Position numbers and translations under genes: made by a program
Part shown: positions 46,101 to 57,612 of the stretch, piece after piece
How positions within the stretch are numbered: position 1 is the stretch's first letter
How the letters are laid out: each line of letters opens with the position of its first letter
The notes under the pieces: generated by a model
Databases searched by the model: none
What the model was told of the DNA's origin: nothing
Seen by the model: only the letters and a program-made list of their open reading frames with translations
Assembly (NCBI GenBank): GCA_950097015.1
Contig: CATNEN010000029.1
Location: forward strand, 3,429,501 to 3,493,500
DNA length: 64,000 bases
Direction: 5' to 3'
From: Macrostomum hystrix
Lineage: Eukaryota > Platyhelminthes > Macrostomidae

Positions 46101-47614
46101 CCATAAGGAATATTAATTAGTGGACAAACTCCAAGTATACAATAAGTTGCATAAATTAGCCCCTGTGTTATTGAGTATATGCTGATAAGACATTCACGCA
46201 AAAACTAGCTTCTGGCACTGTGCATTAGACTGTCTAAATGTGTGCCCTGTAGAACGATAGATAAACAGGAAGCATCTGTGGCTGCATACTTAAAGTAGGT
46301 TTTCAGATAGTCTGTAACTGCAATTATATTTATACGAAGCCCATTATCGGCTTTAAATAATAGATTATCGAGTTATTTCGTATACAAGCAAAGCACTGGT
46401 TGTCATCTCCTAATAATATATTGAATAGACAAGCTTACTGAACTCTTCTGTCTTTTGGTTTCTACTGTCCTGAACTCTTCTGTTCCTCTGGTTTCTACTG
46501 TCTTGAACTCTTCTGTCTTCTGGTTTCTACTGTCTTGAACTCTTCTGTCTTCTGGTTTCTACTGTCCTGAACTCTTCCGTTCCTCTGGTTTCTACTGTCC
46601 TGAACTCTTCCGTTCCTCTGGTTTCTACTGTCCTGAACTCTTCTGTTCCTCTGGTTTCTACTGTCTTGAACTCTTCTGTTCCTCTGGTTTCTACTGTCTT
46701 GAACTCTTCTGTTCCTCTGGTTTCTACTGTCTTGAACTCTTCTGTCTTCTGGTTTCTACTGTCTTGAACTCTTCCGTTCCTCTAGTTTCTACTGTCTTGA
46801 ACTCTTCTGTTCCTCTGGTTTCTACTGTCTTGAACTCTTCTGTTCCTCTGGTTTCTACTGTCTTGAACTCTTCCGTTCCTCTAGTTTCTACTGTCCTGAA
46901 CTCTTCTGTCTTCTGGTTTCTACTGTCCTGAACTCTTCCGTTCCTCTGGTTTCTACTGTCCTGAACTCTTCCGTTCCTCTGGTTTCTACTGTCCTGAACT
47001 CTTCCGTTCCTCTGGTTTCTACTGTCCTGAACTCTTCTGTTCCTCTGGATTCTACTGTCTTGAATTTTCCGTTCCTCTGGTTTCTACTGTCTTGAATTTT
47101 CCGTTCCTCTGGTTTCTACTGTCTTGAACTCTTCTGTTCCTCTGGTTTCTACTGTCTTGAACTCTTCTGTTCCTCTGGTTTCTACTGTCTTGAACTCTTC
47201 TGTTCCTCTGGTTTCTACTGTCCTGAACTCTTCTGTTCCTCTGGATTCTACTGTCTTGAATTTTCCGTTCCTCTGGTTTCTACTGTCTTGAATTTTCCGT
47301 TCCTCTGGTTTCTACTGTCTTGAACTCTTCTGTTCCTCTGGTTTCAATGTCGCTTTCCGGTTCTGGAGTGTGTCTACATGAGTGAAACACAAATTCTGTT
47401 TGCCCGGCCCGCAGTGTCCAAGGACGATCTGATGGTGGGCAGTTACCCGCCCAAGTCCGAGCCGCATGTGTATCGCAGTCCTCCTCACGAGGCACCAAGC
47501 GGCATGATGGCCAGGGGTGCCTATTCTGTGAAGTCGCGCTTCACAGACGACGATAGAAACGACTTCCTGTCCTGGGAGTGGGCCATCAAGATCAAGGACT
47601 CTTGGAAGGATTAA
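43129..47614 (+). CDS. ARHGDI: Rho GDP-dissociation inhibitor
   Basis: Keeps prenylated Rho GTPases soluble and GDP-bound in the cytosol. Exon 43129-43522 and exon 47415-47614 join in phase 1 to give 197 residues, close to the usual 200-205. Landmarks: an acidic flexible N-terminus ([20 protein letters not shown]) with the regulatory helix ([20 protein letters not shown]), then the immunoglobulin-like domain ([85 protein letters not shown]). An acceptor CTTTCAG at 43097 implies a 5' UTR exon upstream. The single coding intron of 3.9 kb contains a SINE fragment, a gypsy remnant in antisense and three tandem arrays. AATAAA occurs at 47965. Confidence 0.95.
43590..43710 (-). mobile_element. SINE-A fragment lacking the tRNA head
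   Basis: ACCCGCAATCATCAAGGAGG, CTGACCCCTAAGCACA and CTGACTTTCTCAT-like blocks align with the 2582-2730 part of the first copy. In the RhoGDI intron just 3' of exon 1. Confidence 0.55.
43735..44064. repeat. 14-bp array (GCTGCTTGCCGAAG), about 23 copies
   Basis: Nearly perfect; two units have a point change. On the minus strand it directly follows the start of the gypsy integrase core, so it sits inside or at the edge of that element. Confidence 0.97.
44060..45420 (-). mobile_element. Decayed Ty3/gypsy-type LTR retrotransposon pol fragment
   Basis: Antisense within the RhoGDI intron. In order on the minus strand: a protease-to-RT linker, RT segments ([20 protein letters not shown] then [11 protein letters not shown] end of the palm near 44715), the YVDDLIV active-site block at about 44700, then directly a tether-like [20 protein letters not shown], a zinc-binding integrase block ([29 protein letters not shown]) and the start of the integrase core. 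Frames change several times, stops interrupt, most RNase H is deleted, and no LTRs are seen. It is a dead fossil. Confidence 0.85.
45583..45860. repeat. Diverged ~37-bp array in the RhoGDI intron
   Basis: Units contain GACACCGTCGTTGAATTCGG; about eight copies. Confidence 0.9.
45861..46435. other. Non-repetitive part of RhoGDI intron
   Basis: AT-rich sequence between two tandem arrays. No exon or element recognised. Confidence 0.5.
46437..47345. repeat. 32/33-bp array, about 28 copies, in the RhoGDI intron
   Basis: Units contain GAACTCTTCTGTTCCTCTGG. Pyrimidine-rich and ends about 70 nt before the RhoGDI exon 2 acceptor. Confidence 0.97.
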
Positions 47615-48495
47615 CGAAGGTCGTCATCTGGCGGCCCTTGCTGTGCCGTTTTTTTGACATCCCCTTAAGGTTTTTTATACCAGACAACATACTGCCTGTA
47701 GTTCACGATTGCCTCTACAGTTACCTATCCGTAAATTAAGTATCAATAATATGTTTACTGCTTCCAATACCATCAGCCAACGATTTTAGTTTTCTTCGCA
47801 CTATATTCCGGAATTTTTATCCAGTGTTAGTTTTTATTCGTTCCTTTTTTTATGTTCCAGTGTTTTTCCAACCTCCAAACTTCTTTTGATATTAATAGTT
47901 ATCATTACTGCTGTGCCCAGTATCAAATATCACAACTAACTATTCAAATCCAACCATCCACTTAAATAAATGTTTTTCTTATCAGATTTTTTCTAGCAGA
48001 CAATTTTGATACTGTCCCAATCCACTATTTCGAGCAGTACTGTAATCAACTGCTTGCCTCCCTCTCTGTCTCATTATATCTATTGTCTAATCCAGTGTGA
48101 AATTTCCATAATAGCCAACTTATATAGGCTCGTATAATTAAAAAATGGTGCGCTCTTTGTGTTCAGCTAAACAAAACTACCATTTGTGTATTTCAAGCTG
48201 ACTGACTACTTGCAGGCGTATTGTGCGTTAAGAATTTTTTTAAGCATTGGCCAAAATTATTACAAACTTTATAAAGGTTCGTACGATTTTTTATGATCTT
48301 TCATTGGGGCTTGTCTCTGCTGCTTTGTTATTTCAGTTTTGCCGTAAGTTAGTTAAATAATTAAGCTTAGCTGTCACAACTGTCACGCATAATTAATTAG
48401 AAACAAATTATGTACTATTGTCACGGTAATTGTGATCACTTCAGCTTATTCACTTCTCTTCAGCGTGCAGATTTTGGCTTGGATTTACGGCTTCG
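47615..48495. other. RhoGDI 3' UTR and TMEM41A promoter interval
   Basis: 881 nt between RhoGDI and TMEM41A, same strand. AATAAA at 47965-47970 is a plausible RhoGDI polyadenylation signal. No other feature is seen. Confidence 0.45.
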
Positions 48496-50900
48496 ATGGG
48501 ACGGTGGAAAGGTGAGCCCTTTTTTACAATTTTGTTTCGATTGAATGACAAATTGTTATTATATACTATGGTAACGAAACTGGATCGTCATTGCAGACTG
48601 TTCTAGACTGGCCTGTGTGCCTGCCCTATTCTGCATCTACACTGCCTACCTGTACACCCTGGCTACTGTCTATAAGCCAGCGAAATTGGTTAACCCTGAT
48701 GCTGAAGGCAAGAGGTAAGCCTAGTCAAGGTAGGTACGCTAGAGCAGGGAAGGTTTGGTGGCAGGGTAGATTCGGTACAGTCTCCTTGTTAATAGAGTAG
48801 GGTAGCTAGGCTTAAATGGGATAAATTTTACTAGAGTCTGTTAGGTTTGAGTTGAGTCGGTTAGGTTTGAGTAGATTTGTTTAGGTTTGAGTATATTGGG
48901 TTAGGTTTAAGTAGAGTCGGTTAAGTTTGAGTAGAGTCGGATAGGTTTGAGTAGAGTCGGATAGGTTTGAGTAGATTCGGATAGGTTTGAGTAGATTCGG
49001 TTAGGTTTGAGTAGATTCGGTTAGGTTTGAGTAGATTCGGTTAGGTTTGAGTAGATTCGGTTAGGTTTGAGTAGATTCGGATAGGTTTGAGTAGATTCGG
49101 ATAGGTTTGAGTAGATTCGGTTAGGTTTGAGTAGAGTCGGATAGGTTTGAGTAGATTCGTATAGGTTTGAGTAGAGTCGGATAGGTTTGAGTAGAGTCGG
49201 TTAGCTTTGGGTAGAGTCGGTTAGCTTTGAGTAGAGTCGGTTAGCTTTGAGTAGAGTCGGATGGTTTCTAGGAAATGCTTCCAATAGTGATGTGGCACTC
49301 TCGTGGACTTTCGATTCTCTATTCAGCGCTGAAGTTCGATTCCCCACCAGTCTGGCTGACCTCAATAAGCTGGCTGGTTTGTTGAAGGCCTACAAAGACG
49401 AGAACTCGGCCTACGTACTGCTGCTGTTCTGCAGTGCCTATGTATACAAACAGTGCTTTGCCATTCCTGGATCAGTGTTCATGGTTTGTTCCGCCTTGCT
49501 ATCATGGCCCTTATCATTTATTTTAGAGCTCAGTCACGCTCCCGCTAGTGTTTTGTCACTCAGTCTCATTAAAATTCAGTTGTCACACACAATGTCACTA
49601 ATCTTCAGTCACTCCCAATGCCACTAATCTTCAGTCATTCCCAATGCCACAAATCTTCAGTCACCCCCATTGCCACTAATCTTCAGTCATTTTCAATGCC
49701 ACAAATCTTCAGTCACTCCCAATGCCACTAATCTTCAGTCATTCCCAATGCCACTAATATTCAGTCATTCCCAATGCCACTAATCTTCAGTCATTCCCAA
49801 TGCCACTAATCTTCAGTCACTCGCTCATTTTTCCCAGAACCTACTGGCAGGCGCTCTGTTCGGCCTGTGGCTCGGCTTTCCCCTCAGTTGCCTGCTGACC
49901 GCCTGCGGCGCCACCGGCTGCTACCTGATGTCGCGCCACTTCGGCAAGCGCCTAGTTGAGCGCGCCTTCCACAGCCGCCTGGAGCCGCTGCGCAGGCGGG
50001 TGCAGCAGAACCGGCGCTCCCTGTTCGCCATGCTGCTGTCTCTCCGGCTGTTCCCAATGTCGCCCAACTGGTTCCTCAATATGGCCTCGCCCCTGCTGGG
50101 TGTCCCGTTGACGCACTTTTTCCCCTCCGTGTTTCTCGGTGAGCACCGTGACTCGCTATTCGCAAAATCCGAGAAAAAGTCCCACTCCCACCCATTCCCA
50201 CTCCCACCCATTCCCACTCCCACCCCACCTATTCCCACCCCCACCCCACCCATTCCCACCCCACCCAGTACCACTCTCACCCAGTCCCATTCCTACCCAG
50301 TCCCACCCCACCCCACCCATTCCCACCCCCACCCCACCCATTCCCACTCCCACCCAGTACCACTCTCATCCAGTCCCACTCCTACCCAGTCCCACCCCCA
50401 CCCAGTCCCACTCCCACCCATTCCCACCCCCACCCATTCCCACTCACACCCAGTACCACCCCCACCCATTCCCACCCCCACCCAGTCCCACCCCCACCCA
50501 GTACCACCCCCACCCATTCCCACCCAGTCCCACTCCTACCCAGTCCCACCCCACCCATTCCCACCCCCACCCAGTCCCACCCATCCATTCCCACTCCCAC
50601 CCATTCCCACTCCCACCGGCTGTCCGGTGACATGACAGTCCGGCTGTCATGTCTGTCAAGTAGCCATCAATCTACTGAAACGTGTGTCCTCCCTCAGGCC
50701 TGATGCCCTACAACTTCATCACAGTGGAGGCCGGCTGCATGCTGAGCAGTCTCACATCAGTTAGCGACCTGTTCACAGCTGGCACTATGGTCAAACTATC
50801 GACCATGTCAGGCCTGGTGGCCGCATTTGTACTTTTGCGCAGGCGTTACTCAACCCCATCTGAGCCTGACTACAGTCTACCGAATGGAAAGGCTCTCTGA
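48496..50900 (+). CDS. TMEM41A: Transmembrane protein 41A (VTT/DedA family)
   Basis: Multi-pass membrane protein of the VTT/DedA superfamily. Its paralogue TMEM41B is an ER scramblase; the role of TMEM41A is less clear. Exons 48496-48511 (16 nt), 48597-48714, 49288-49483, 49838-50138 and 50698-50900, phases 1,2,0,1, give 277 residues. Landmarks: first membrane segment (ACVPALFCIYTAYLYTLAT), FPTSLADLNKLAGLLKAY, YVLLLFCSAYVYKQCFAIPG, VTT core NLLAGALFGLWLGFPL and ATGCYLMSRHFGKRL, SLRLFPMSPNWFLNMASP, GLMPYNFITVEAGCMLSSLT, and a basic tail. These match vertebrate TMEM41A in order. The acceptor before 49288 (CCAATAG) is weak but is the one fitting the phase. Introns 2 to 4 are tandem arrays. Confidence 0.92.
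48833..49256. repeat. 20-bp array in TMEM41A intron 2
   Basis: Unit TTAGGTTTGAGTAGATTCGG; about 21 copies. Confidence 0.97.
49590..49822. repeat. 26-bp array in TMEM41A intron 3
   Basis: Units contain ATCTTCAGTCATTCCCAATG; about nine copies. Confidence 0.95.
50178..50622. repeat. C-rich CCCACCCA/CCCATTCC array in TMEM41A intron 4
   Basis: Short mixed units with dense CCC runs; the opposite strand is G-rich with runs of three to five G. Confidence 0.95.
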
Positions 50901-51409
50901 CCACCGTTGATTGATTGAGATAAGACCAGTATAAAAATCTCAAGCTGACCAATTGCAAAATAACATTTTTGGCGGCCTGTAATATTTCATTATTCGAATA
51001 CTCAGTTTTTATATTTGTTTAACTTTTTACTTGCAGAGTCAGTTGCCTATCTGCAAAGGTTTCTAACAGGCAGACGGCTGGCAGTCACTGAGTCTGTTTC
51101 TTTTATTAGCTTGTTGTTTCTTTTCTTTTCAGCATTTTCTTGCCGTTGTAGTTTTTAAATGCATACGCCTATTTCTGTTTTGTTTAAATCAATCAAATGT
51201 ACTGAAATAGTGTTCATTAACACGACTATCGTAATAAAGAGGCTTAGATAAAAAATATTGAGCAGAATCTCGTCTATTCGGAGCCTGCACGAAGTCAAAT
51301 TAATCGCCTTTCGTAAAAGCCCACAGAAAGTCTGTATCTGAGGTTCTTTGACCAACTCTGACCAACTCTCAACTTACACAGGGGTTGTAGCCGAAAAACT
51401 ACCGAAAAG

Positions 51410-51640
51410 TAGTGTTTAGAGCGTCGGACTCGCGACGTGTCGGTCGGGGTTTCTTTCCCAGTGACTCACTGGAACAGCGTTAGCCGGTGTCCCTCAGCAA
51501 GACACTTAACTCAGCATTGCTTAAGTTCACCCAGCTGTTAAATGGGTGCCAGCATCAGCTGGGGTAACTGAGGCTGGGTGTGGCGTCCCCCCAGTCCACG
51601 GGCTGAACAGCCCTTCGCAGCCTTCAGATGTGCCGCGCAA
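51410..51640 (+). mobile_element. SINE-B copy, tRNA-derived
   Basis: Head AGTGTTTAGAGCGTCGGACT, core CAGCAAGACACTTAACTCAG, AGCTGTTAAATGGGTGCC, and tail AGTCCACGGGCTGAACAGCC. Its core matches the minus-strand copy at 32650-32855, and its tail matches traces near 23369 and 59445. Confidence 0.65.
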
Positions 51641-51853
51641 TAGCTGCAGCAAATCTATTAAAGTGATTATATCTATGGTGAAGACATCATTTTAATCTGC
51701 TGGCTGCGGGATTGACGATCTTTTAAATAATTCGTACTTTTAAATTGGAATTGTTTCGTCTATGGCAAAAAGCAATGACGAACTTTTGAAGATGACGCAC
51801 TTGCGTTCTACAATCCTTCCAGATGGTTCATTTTGTGTGGTTTTTCTGTATAA

Positions 51854-51958
51854 GTTATTTCCGTTTATTTATTTATTTGGTCTGAATTAATTGCAGAGGA
51901 CTCGACAAGCGAGTCCGAGGCCGTTAATTCAGACCATAGACTAAATAAACGGAAATAA
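51854..51958. repeat. Fold-back palindrome 1
   Basis: Arms TTATTTCCGTTTATTTA...TGGTCTGAATTAA and the reverse complement near 51928-51957, flanking a core with its own inverted repeat GGACTCG-acaag-CGAGTCC. Confidence 0.8.
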
Positions 51959-52179
51959 AATATTTATGTTCGGTATGTTAGCTGCTAGTGGGATGAGGGG
52001 CAGATTGCTCGCTGGGGTGTGGGGGCGAAGCTTATTTGGTCGGATCCGATGCACTATTATAACCATAGACGAAATAAAATTTAAGAAATCGTTATTCGTG
52101 CGTCCAATTATTTTGCTCGGGCTAAATAAACAGCTTTAACATTGGACCATAGATTTATTCCCCAGTTGGATTGGCCCAT

Positions 52180-52245
52180 AGACCAGATAAATTTATTTAT
52201 TTGGCCGTTGAAATTTATCTGGCCGGGACAGATAAACATTTATCT
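52180..52245. repeat. Fold-back palindrome 2
   Basis: GGCCCATAGACCAGATAAA near 52168-52187 is mirrored by TTTATCTGGTCC at 52231-52242; an inner TTTATCTGGCCGGGACAGAT lies between. Confidence 0.55.
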
Positions 52246-52285
52246 GGTCCGGTGACAATTATCTGGCTTCAACTGTGGAATAAAT

Positions 52286-52398
52286 ACATTATCACCCACT
52301 TGTTTGACTTATCTATGGCCGGGAACGGCTGAGGACTCGTTTATTGGCCGAAGCGAAGCCTCCCGGCCAAAGTAAATAAAAAAAGTGGGTGATAACTT
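52286..52398. repeat. Fold-back palindrome 3
   Basis: Arms ATTATCACCCACTT and AAGTGGGTGATAAC, with GGCCGGGA pairing TCCCGGCC inside, and a core CTCGTTTATTGGCCGAAGCG. Confidence 0.7.
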
Positions 52399-52476
52399 AT
52401 ACTTATCCCCCACTTGTCCCGGTCAAATAAGTCTATTTGACCTATATAAGACCGAGCCAAGTTGGTGAAAAATACT

Positions 52477-52615
52477 ATCTCCCCCCGTTTATTCATTTGT
52501 CTATGGCCAGAACGACTTCAAACTCGTTTCTCTGGCCTGGGCTGCGCCTCGGTCGAGAAACAAGTTCTCAGTCGTTCTGACGGCCACAGATAAATGAATA
52601 AACGGGAGAGATTAT
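52477..52615. repeat. Fold-back palindrome 4, about 65-bp imperfect arms
   Basis: CCCGTTTATTCATTTGTCTA with GGCCAGAACGACT is mirrored by AGTCGTTCTGACGGCC and AGATAAATGAATAAACGGGA. The core CTCGTTTCTCTGGCCTGGGC pairs with CTCGGTCGAGAAACAAG. Confidence 0.8.
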
Positions 52616-54104
52616 ATACTTATTTGGAGCGGCCAAAAGGGGTATAATTGTATATAAAATCCGGCTGCTTATTTATTGCACGTTTAATGGGCTTCTTTTA
52701 GGTATAGAATCTGATTTCTATGGTTCAAACTGTCTGCATTTCGAGCCAATTAAATCATTTTAAGGTCCCCCTGACCATCGGGTTTCATACATATATAACA
52801 AACGGCGTTTCTATAGCGTTCCTACTTCACAATAGCTCTCAAACCGAATGACAGATTTTCCTGAAGTCCTGTATCTGAATCTAAATTTTACCACCCTTTA
52901 CGATGAACTAATTTTCAAAGCCGTCTGAGTCAGCATCGTCGAGATGTTTACCGATTCTTGTCGAAGACACTGGTGACAAGGACAAGTAACCTGCTCTGTA
53001 TTAACCACTATGGCGAATCCATATTGGTTAAAAAAATAAACAAAGTAAAATTTAATCATTCGAAAATACTTAACAATGATAGCCAACGTGATTACATTTT
53101 GTGAGCAGAAAATATGCCTATTGTAGTTATTGCCACCAGACACCTCAACGATCGGAAAGGTTGAATATGCCAACGATGCGGATGCTCTGTGATTCTGGAA
53201 CTTGTTTCATTAATAAAATACTTAAAAATTAATCCACTACATTCTGGGCGTCGGAACACTTTGAGCAATTAGAAACTGAGTAGCTAGTACTGGATTCCAG
53301 CTTGTTTAACAAGAATCGAAGACAAATACATCCGAAGATAGGTTTGCATTGAAATTAATTTATTCACGCAGTCATAAAACATTTTTATTTACATTCAAGG
53401 TCATTGTGTTTTTGCGAGTTTCCATGCCAATAGTAAGTGATCAATTGCTTGTTGGTTGTGTTCAAAAGCTTGTTAGCATTAGACGGCAGACACTTACTAT
53501 AACTGGTAGAATTACCGAGAAACAGTTCTGGAAAGTTTGCAAATGAATCAATAGCAATAACTTATAATTTGTACATCAGCAATGAGAATCCGGCTGTTTC
53601 ATTGTGCAAAGCAAGCAGGCAGTACGAAAAGTTCTAATTGCTACTGCAATTAAGCAGTATTTTGATTGAAAATGAAATTAAAAGCGATTATAAAAATGTG
53701 CTTAGTGTGAGAGATAGTTGAGATAAGGTAAAATTCAAGATCAAATGGACTGGTCCAGACGAAATCGTCTTTCATCGCATATTCGACAAACTGCGATCAT
53801 TGATTGTTTCACTTCGCTAACACTACTCATAGTAGGCAACTTTAGACTCAGATTACGATTAAACATTAATATTTCGTTTAAGCAATTTTTTACGCATAAC
53901 AGAAAGCTCCAAGCCTGAACTGACTGTTGACGCTATTGATTGTCCCACCTGTGTGGCGAGGGCGGTATTTCACTAGCTTGGGCCACTGAAGATCTGCAAT
54001 TTTAAACAGCTTTTTGTTACATGACGCAGCTAACTAGGACTTCTAATACTCGTATTAGCAAGGGCAGTTCATTATTTAAATTGTTAATTGCTTTATCAAA
54101 GGAT

Positions 54105-54528
54105 CGGAAAGGAGCGGCTTTATCACAGGATCAGAAGTGGTGGCGGCATTATGAAAGGATCAGAAGAGGCGGCGGCTTTATTAAAGGATCAGAAGGGGTG
54201 GCGGCTTTATCAAAGGATCAGAAGGGGTGGCGGCTTTATCAAAGGATCAGAAGGGGTGGCGGCTTTATCAAAGGATTGGAAGAGGGAGGCGGCTTTATCA
54301 AAGGATCAGAAGGGGAGGCGGCTTTATCAAAGGATCAGAAGGGGTGGCGGCTTTATCAAAGGATTGGAAGGGGGAGGCGGCTTTATCAAAGGATTGAAAG
54401 GGGAGGCGGCTTTATCAAAGGATCAGAAGGGGTGGCGGCTTTATCAAAGGATTGGAAGGGGGAGGCGGCTTTATCAAAGGATCAGAAGGGGTTGCGGCTT
54501 TATCAAAGGATCAAAATGGGAGGCGGAC
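54105..54528. repeat. 29-bp array, NLK 3' flank
   Basis: Units contain AAAGGATCAGAAGGGGTGGC; about 14 copies, starting 160 nt beyond the NLK stop. Confidence 0.96.
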
Positions 54529-54691
54529 CAGTGAAAATTTCCTATTTCCGAAGGGTATTTTTTGGCGAAAAAAAGCCTCCTAGACTTTTCTAAGATACAT
54601 AGTTTCCCGTCCTACTCCTTGTGTTTCTTGCTTTGGGACTTGAGTTCGGAAGATCCGAAAACCCAGAAGCCTGATTCAGCAGCCTGAAGTC

Positions 54692-56739
54692 TTACTTGGC
54701 AAACGCTCTGAAGTGGTCCCCGTCCCTGTTGAGCCGCAGCGGGGCGGTCAGGTTGCGTCCGTCCGCGGCGTTGATGCGCCTGGCCAGGTCGGCTAGCATG
54801 AGACGGGCGGCGCCGGTGTCCACAATGGCCAGCTCGGCCTGCTCGGACATTGGCTCGGCTCGGACCGGCTCAGCCAGGTCACCGTCGGCCGGCGTCATCT
54901 GGCGCGACTGACCTCGGCTGCAGCAGCCGCACATGCAGGAGTGGTAGCGAACCCTGGCCTCGTCCAAGTACGGATGCGACAGGGCGGAGGCGGTCGAGGC
55001 GCGCTGCTTCTGAACAATGCCAAGGTGGGGATGGCCAACAAGGATATTTTAGATGCTGCACATGTTGGGTCGTTAAAAAAAGGTGGCATTCAACTTCTGT
55101 CTGCTTTCTAACTTATCAACACGTCTCTCTTGATTTGTTTTTCTCTCGTTCAGCTTCCCCACCACCTTTCCGTGTCTATCTCTCCATCTTGCTGTGTCTA
55201 TCTCTCCATCTTGCCGTGTCTATCTCTCCATGTTGCAGTCTCATCTATCTCTCCATCTTGCTGTGTCTATCTCTCCATGTTGCAGTCTCATCTATCTCTC
55301 CATGTTGCAGTCTCATCTATCTCTCCATGTTGCAGTCTCATCTATCTCTCCATGTTGCAGTCTCATCTATCTCTCCATGTTGCAGTCTCATCTATCTCTC
55401 CATGTTGCAGTCTCATCTATCTCTCCATGTTGCAGTCTCATCTATCTCTCCATGTTGCAGTCTCATCTATCTCTCCATGTTGCAGTCTCATCTATCTCTC
55501 CATGTTGCAGTCTCATCTATCTCTCCATGTTGCAGTCTCATCTATCTCTCCATGTTGCAGTCTCATCTATCTCTCCATGTTGCAGTCTCATCTATCTCTC
55601 CATGTTGCAGCCTCATCTATCTCTCCATGTTGCAGTCTCATCTATCTCTCCATGTTGCAGTCTCATCTATCTCTCCATGTTGCAGTCTCATCTATCTCTC
55701 CATGTTGCAGTCTCATCTATATCTCCATGTTGCAGTCTCATCTATCTCTCCATGTTGCAGTCTCATCTATATCTCCATGTTGCAGTCTCATCCATCTCTC
55801 CATCCTGCAGTCTCTTGTTGTTCATTAATCAACCCATTTCCGTTATTTGTTTCAGGAAAATGGCTTCACTCCTGAGCTGACAACGGTGCCTATTTCTGTC
55901 CTGCAAACCAAATAAGGTCAGCTTGCTCAATTTCACGTGAAATCTTATTCTTAACCTCTTGCTTAGTAGCCGCGGTGGGCAAACATTAATTATCACCGGT
56001 AAACTACCTTAGGTACATCGGAAATGACTGAGAAGCTAGATATTCAGAGCGCACAGATAGCAGGTAAAAAGCCGGGTAGTGTGCTAGAAAAGTAAAACAG
56101 ACGGACAGCTGATGACAGGGCGCAGCTGGGTGGCCCTGTGAATGCCGCTTTTAGTTGAGAACAGATGAATAGAATTCTAACAGAGCAAACAAGCAAAGTG
56201 AAGGGCCATAAATAGATGCCGCATTGGGTGCGCATTGCATGATGGCGTCAGCGGGACCCACCGGGGTCTGCTCATTATGATCTCTTGGACACACTGGACT
56301 CAGAGAGAGACAGAAAAACCCAACCCTGAACCCCAGGTGGGTCTCGGCGGTCAAACTGCGGGCAGCGGAAAATGAGCTGAGAGGGAAAAAGGTTTAGAGA
56401 AAGGAGGAAAATGCATTGCAAATTTAGCTCGTAATTGCAGATGAGTATTACAGATACTAGTAATGAGTATTACAGATACTAGTGATCTTAATGACTAGGC
56501 AGGCAGGCCAGAGCTCAGCAACTCACCGGGTTGAAGCGCAGCAGCTGCTCAAGCAGGTGCAGGCCGTCCTCTGTGACCGTCTGTGACATTGACCACAGCG
56601 TTGCGGCCAGTCGCGGCCGTCGTCGTGGAAGACGCATGGCGTAGCGTCGAGCAGCAGCACAGGCGGTGCCGAGATCGGTTGGGTCGGGCGTGCCCAGCAG
56701 GTCCATGATCAGGTCGAGCTGAGTCAGCGGACTGCTGGC
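54692..56739 (-). CDS. NLK: Nemo-like kinase, last two exons only
   Basis: Ser/Thr MAPK-like kinase acting in Wnt, Notch and other pathways. Minus-strand exons 56739-56527 and 55009-54692 (TAA) are phase 0 and give the C-terminal 176 residues. Exon one is the late kinase domain: SPLTQLDLIMDLLGTPDPTD, AARRYAMRLPRRRP, GLHLLEQLLRFNP. Exon two continues KQRASTASALSHPYLDEARV then RYHSCMCGCC, the NLK-specific Cys cluster after the kinase fold, and a tail with LADLARRI and APLRLNRDGDHFRAFAK that parallels the vertebrate C-terminus but is shorter. The catalytic exons are not in the window, so the intron before 56739 exceeds 7 kb and contains two arrays and a non-LTR element, unless the locus is broken. 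Confidence 0.88.
55160..55815. repeat. 27-bp array in the NLK intron
   Basis: Unit TGTTGCAGTCTCATCTATCT plus 7 nt; about 24 copies, very homogeneous. Confidence 0.97.
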
Positions 56740-56789
56740 CTAGAGAATCCAGGTGGGCGAAGGGAATTTACAGTGGTTCGTACGGCTGG

Positions 56790-57612
56790 TTGTTAAAATA
56801 GAACCCACCTGTTAGACACAGGCTGTTCAGTCTGTAATCAAAGAACCCACCTGTTAGACACAGGCTGTTCAGTCTGTAATCAAAGAACCCACCTGTTAGA
56901 CAGGGCTGTTCAGTCTGTAATCAAAGAACCCACCTGTTAGACAGGGCTGTTCAGTCTGTAATCAAAGAGCCCACCTGTTAGACACAGGCTGTTCAGTCTG
57001 TAATCAAAGAACCCACCTGTTAGACACAGGCTGTTCAGTCTGTAATCAAAGAACCCACCTGTTAGACACAGGCTGTTCAGTCTGTAATCAAAGAACCCAC
57101 CTGTTAGACACAGGCTGTTCAGTCTGTAATCAAAGAACCCACCTGTTAGACACAGGCTGTTCAGTCTGTAATCAAAGAACCCACCTGTTAGACACAGGCT
57201 GTTCAGTCTGTAATCAAAGAACCCACCTGTTAGACACAGGCTGTTCAGTCTTTAATCAAAGGACCCACCTGTTAGACACAGGCTGTTCAGTCTGTAATCA
57301 AAGGACCCACCTGTTAGACACAGGATGTTCAGTCTGTAATCAAAGGACCCACCTGTTAGACACAGGCTGTTCAGTCTGTAATCAAAGGACCCACCTGTTA
57401 GACACAGGCTGTTCAGTCTGTAATCAAAGGACCCACCTGTTATACACAGGATGTTCAGTCTGTAATCAAAGAACCCACCTGTTAGACACAGGCTGTTCAG
57501 TCTGTAATCAAAGGACCCACCTGTTAGACACAGGCTGTTCAGTCTGTAATCAAAGGACCCACCTGTTAGACACAGGCTGTTCAGTCTGTAATCAAAGGAC
57601 CCACCTGTTACA
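56790..57612. repeat. 42-bp array upstream of NLK exon 56739
   Basis: Unit contains AACCCACCTGTTAGACACAG; about 19 copies. On the NLK sense strand each unit carries AACAGGTGGGT, a donor-like sequence. Confidence 0.97.

Larger units (their letters stand above)
50901..54100. other. Intergenic stretch between TMEM41A and NLK
   Basis: No gene recognised. It holds a SINE-B copy (51410-51640) and four fold-back palindromes (51854-52612). The rest is AT-rich and unremarkable; open frames at 52898-53173 and 53349-53546 have no family support. Confidence 0.55.
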
